Shown: positions 62,016 to 64,000 of the stretch, piece by piece
Position numbering within the stretch: position 1 is the first letter of the stretch
Layout of the letters: every line of letters starts with the position of its first letter
Assembly: GCF_003813775.1 (NCBI RefSeq)
Contig: NZ_RPDH01000001.1
Coordinates: 1,922,001-1,986,000 of the forward strand
From: Chitinophaga lutea
GTDB taxonomy: Bacteria; Bacteroidota; Bacteroidia; Chitinophagales; Chitinophagaceae
Direction: 5' to 3'
Length of the DNA stretch: 64,000 nucleotides
Notes under the pieces: generated by a model
Told to the model about the DNA's origin: nothing
Databases searched by the model: none
The model's input: the letters and a program-made list of their open reading frames with translations, nothing else
Translations under genes and position numbers: made by a program

Positions 62016-64000
62016 CTATTCCTCATTCACTATTTTTGCCCTTACAAATAACTCTAATAAGTCAGTTGCAAAAGGAAGTGCAAAGTCCCTTCCCTTTCTA
62101 TATCCCTCTAGTTGGGTTACATCCCATTGATAGTTTTTAAACTCAGGCTCTAACGCAGGATCAATTTCAAAGACCAAATAATAAGCCTGTGTCGGGCGAC
62201 CAGGATACCCTCTGGATATCAAATCCTTTCTAGATAGAATCCGGGGGCCCGCGGCTGACAGCTTGAGTAATCGGCTTTGCAAAGAATTCTTTTTATTATG
62301 CAGTAATAAATATCGCGCCCCGGTAAGCCGCGAATTCAAATTAATTGACTCCATCTCTGCATTCCATCTCGTATTATATAAACTTGCCGAAAGTATCCAT
62401 TCGAGATGCTGTTCATTTTTACAATATCCTACCAAAACAGTAGTTTCATCGAGTAGAAGGTCCCGGTTCTTTCCAAGTGCTTCTGGCAGGGCAATATTCA
62501 TATTGGGAACATCGCTAGCTTGATAGGTTTTAAAAACATACGCAGACATTCGCTCTCGTTGAGAGGCTCTGTTAAGAAAATGCTTTACCACCTCTCTCAA
62601 AAACTGTTTAAATGTAAAAATACCAGTGTTTGACCTTGTAGGACGAATAGCAAACGCTCCCAATCCGGGCAAGATTTCGTGGAATCCTCTTAGATTATCT
62701 GATTCTTCTCCAGGATATAATACATATGCACCTGCCGTCCTTCGAATTGCGTCGCGATAGGTATGCATTTTCAAAAGATCTACCGTGCGATATTTTGTCG
62801 AATTGACAATTCCCATTTCTGAATCGGCAACAACTTCATCGTCAAAATGCTTTAAATGAGCAATCCTGTACTTTGCATCAAAGTGGAGGTGAACAATTAA
62901 CTCTTGTCTTTCAGCTTCATCGCTATTCAAACCAAAGGGCCAAATGCTTAGCGTATAATCAGGTCTCAATGCTGTTGTCCAACTACCTTTATTGGGATAG
63001 GTACTCCCTTTAGAGAAGGTTCTATTATAACAAAATTGAACATTCAGCTTTCGACTTGGTGCCTCAAATACCCCTTCTACCGCAAGTAGCCTTCCCTGCT
63101 TAAGTTTCAGCCCCATTCCATCCTTTGTGTGCTCGATCAAACCTAATAGGTTTGACTCCTTTAACAGGAAGTTCTCTCCAATTACATCGACTAATTTAAA
63201 AAACAGCCAATATTCATATAACGCAGCCACATCCTTTTTGCCTCCCTCATACACATCGTCTCCTCCTTCCCAAGAAAGTTGAGCTGCTAAATCAAAGAAA
63301 ATCCACGCCCTTAATATTTCCCTATATCCAGATTTTCGCTGAAGAACAGGGCTCTGTAGCGGTAGACTGTGTAACCTTCCTACATCTTTAAATACGTTAT
63401 GCGATAAATACAACCGAATCCGCTCCTCTACCCTGCGAACTTCGGCCACATGTCTTGGATTATCTTCTATAGCGTCATAAAAAACAGTGCAAACGTCTGC
63501 AAATTGCTCCAGCGCATATTTTATAAAGCGATTCTCTGGTGTATCTAATGACTCTGCCTTTTTTAGCGCATTTATCTTAAGTACAGCTCCTCGAGGCGAG
63601 TTTGCTATTTGTCGAAGTTGCCGGCTATTCAGACGCCTTAACTTTCGTGCATCAACTTCCGCTTCTTCTTCCCCCCATTTCGTCGCTGGAAACACCAATA
63701 TTTTATTTACGGCGTTGCTAAACGCTTCGGAATCGATAATTCCCTTAACAAAACAAAAACGTTGATATGCGACTTTACTTGACGTATTTTGTTTCGGTTC
63801 AAATCGCTGAAGGATAGGCGCATTGTGAGCCATAATCAACTCTGTACACTTCTCCGCTATTTCCTCAAGCATGAATCGATAATCTGAGCGATAGTCAATT
63901 TTAACAGATCGCACTTCCAGATGCAATTGGCCCAATACATCGCTACTTCCCACTTGCCGAACATCTATGGACAATGTTCCAACATAGTTACCAGGACTGA
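62016..64000 (-). CDS. DUF2357/DUF524-like restriction endonuclease protein (5' end outside window)
   Basis: The frame is open through the right edge (codons for PGNYVGTLSID precede the first visible TTG), so the N-terminus is outside the window. About 660 residues are visible. A helical DUF2357-like part is followed by a PD-(D/E)XK-type nuclease region around residues 300-410: TALRPDYTLSIWP with Asp, then LIVHLHFDAKYRIAH with Asp-x-Lys near 365. A beta-rich C-terminal domain follows. Proteins of this type act as the nuclease partner of McrB-like GTPases in type IV-like restriction. A McrB-type gene would be expected upstream, beyond the window. It lies outside the 43-bp repeats, next to the tRNA hotspot. 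Confidence 0.78.
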   Translation of the reverse strand, partial: SPGNYVGTLSIDVRQVGSSDVLGQLHLEVRSVKIDYRSDYRFMLEEIAEKCTELIMAHNAPILQRFEPKQNTSSKVAYQRFCFVKGIIDSEAFSNAVNKILVFPATKWGEEEAEVDARKLRRLNSRQLRQIANSPRGAVLKINALKKAESLDTPENRFIKYALEQFADVCTVFYDAIEDNPRHVAEVRRVEERIRLYLSHNVFKDVGRLHSLPLQSPVLQRKSGYREILRAWIFFDLAAQLSWEGGDDVYEGGKKDVAALYEYWLFFKLVDVIGENFLLKESNLLGLIEHTKDGMGLKLKQGRLLAVEGVFEAPSRKLNVQFCYNRTFSKGSTYPNKGSWTTALRPDYTLSIWPFGLNSDEAERQELIVHLHFDAKYRIAHLKHFDDEVVADSEMGIVNSTKYRTVDLLKMHTYRDAIRRTAGAYVLYPGEESDNLRGFHEILPGLGAFAIRPTRSNTGIFTFKQFLREVVKHFLNRASQRERMSAYVFKTYQASDVPNMNIALPEALGKNRDLLLDETTVLVGYCKNEQHLEWILSASLYNTRWNAEMESINLNSRLTGARYLLLHNKKNSLQSRLLKLSAAGPRILSRKDLISRGYPGRPTQAYYLVFEIDPALEPEFKNYQWDVTQLEGYRKGRDFALPFATDLLELFVRAKIVNEE

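Overview
The window looks like a chromosome segment of a Bacteroidota bacterium, most likely a Chitinophaga-type member of the Chitinophagaceae. The grounds are two SusC/SusD pairs, one FecI/FecR-type ECF sigma/anti-sigma pair, Bacteroidota-style promoters (TTTG ... TAnnTTTG), a membrane-anchored AraC regulator, GH9 and GH29 glycosidases, and a fairly high GC that drops sharply inside one inserted block. No taxon was verified.

Left part (1-17.9 kb): the end of an RDD membrane protein; an ECF sigma factor overlapping a membrane protein with a low-complexity linker and a beta-barrel-like end; a glycan/amino-sugar uptake locus read leftwards (FecR, STN-type SusC, SusD, NagA) with its FecI sigma gene read divergently and apparently starting at a non-AUG codon; a GH9 glycosidase; an L,D-transpeptidase-fold protein; a small lipoprotein; an S41 protease; an AraC regulator.

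17.9-20.2 kb is an RNA-rich island: a 31-codon ORF with its own promoter and terminator, three divergent tRNAs (Asp-GTC, His-GTG, Arg-ACG), a permuted tRNA-like fold resembling a YrlA-type Y RNA, and a slipin gene. Together these resemble an RNA-damage/RNA-repair-associated locus.

20.2-43.7 kb is chromosomal: GH29 fucosidase, SDR plus two-domain VOC protein, a 74-82 bp tandem repeat, an acyltransferase, XRE and Crp/Fnr regulators, an HMA protein plus CPH-type P1B ATPase, a five-gene operon joining an ABC transporter to a solute-binding/OmpA fusion and two coiled-coil proteins, a second SusCD pair, AnmK, a NIPSNAP protein and an orphan barstar.

44.4-61.8 kb is an integrative and mobilizable element of about 17.3 kb inserted in the 3' end of a tRNA-Asn gene, bounded by a 43-bp perfect direct repeat. 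It carries a tyrosine integrase, a HipBST-like tripartite toxin-antitoxin, a toprim primase, a candidate oriT with MobC and a relaxase, and two remarkable cargo modules. The first is an ECF sigma factor translationally coupled to a Cas12f-like protein whose RuvC catalytic residues are replaced or missing, followed by a stack of stem-loops that could be its guide RNA. This matches the architecture of RNA-guided transcription systems recently described in Bacteroidota, recalled from memory and not checked. The second is an HsdM-HsdS pair with no HsdR, followed by an AAA ATPase and an HNH protein.

Beyond the tRNA, a DUF2357/DUF524-like restriction protein runs off the right edge, so this tRNA looks like a defence hotspot.
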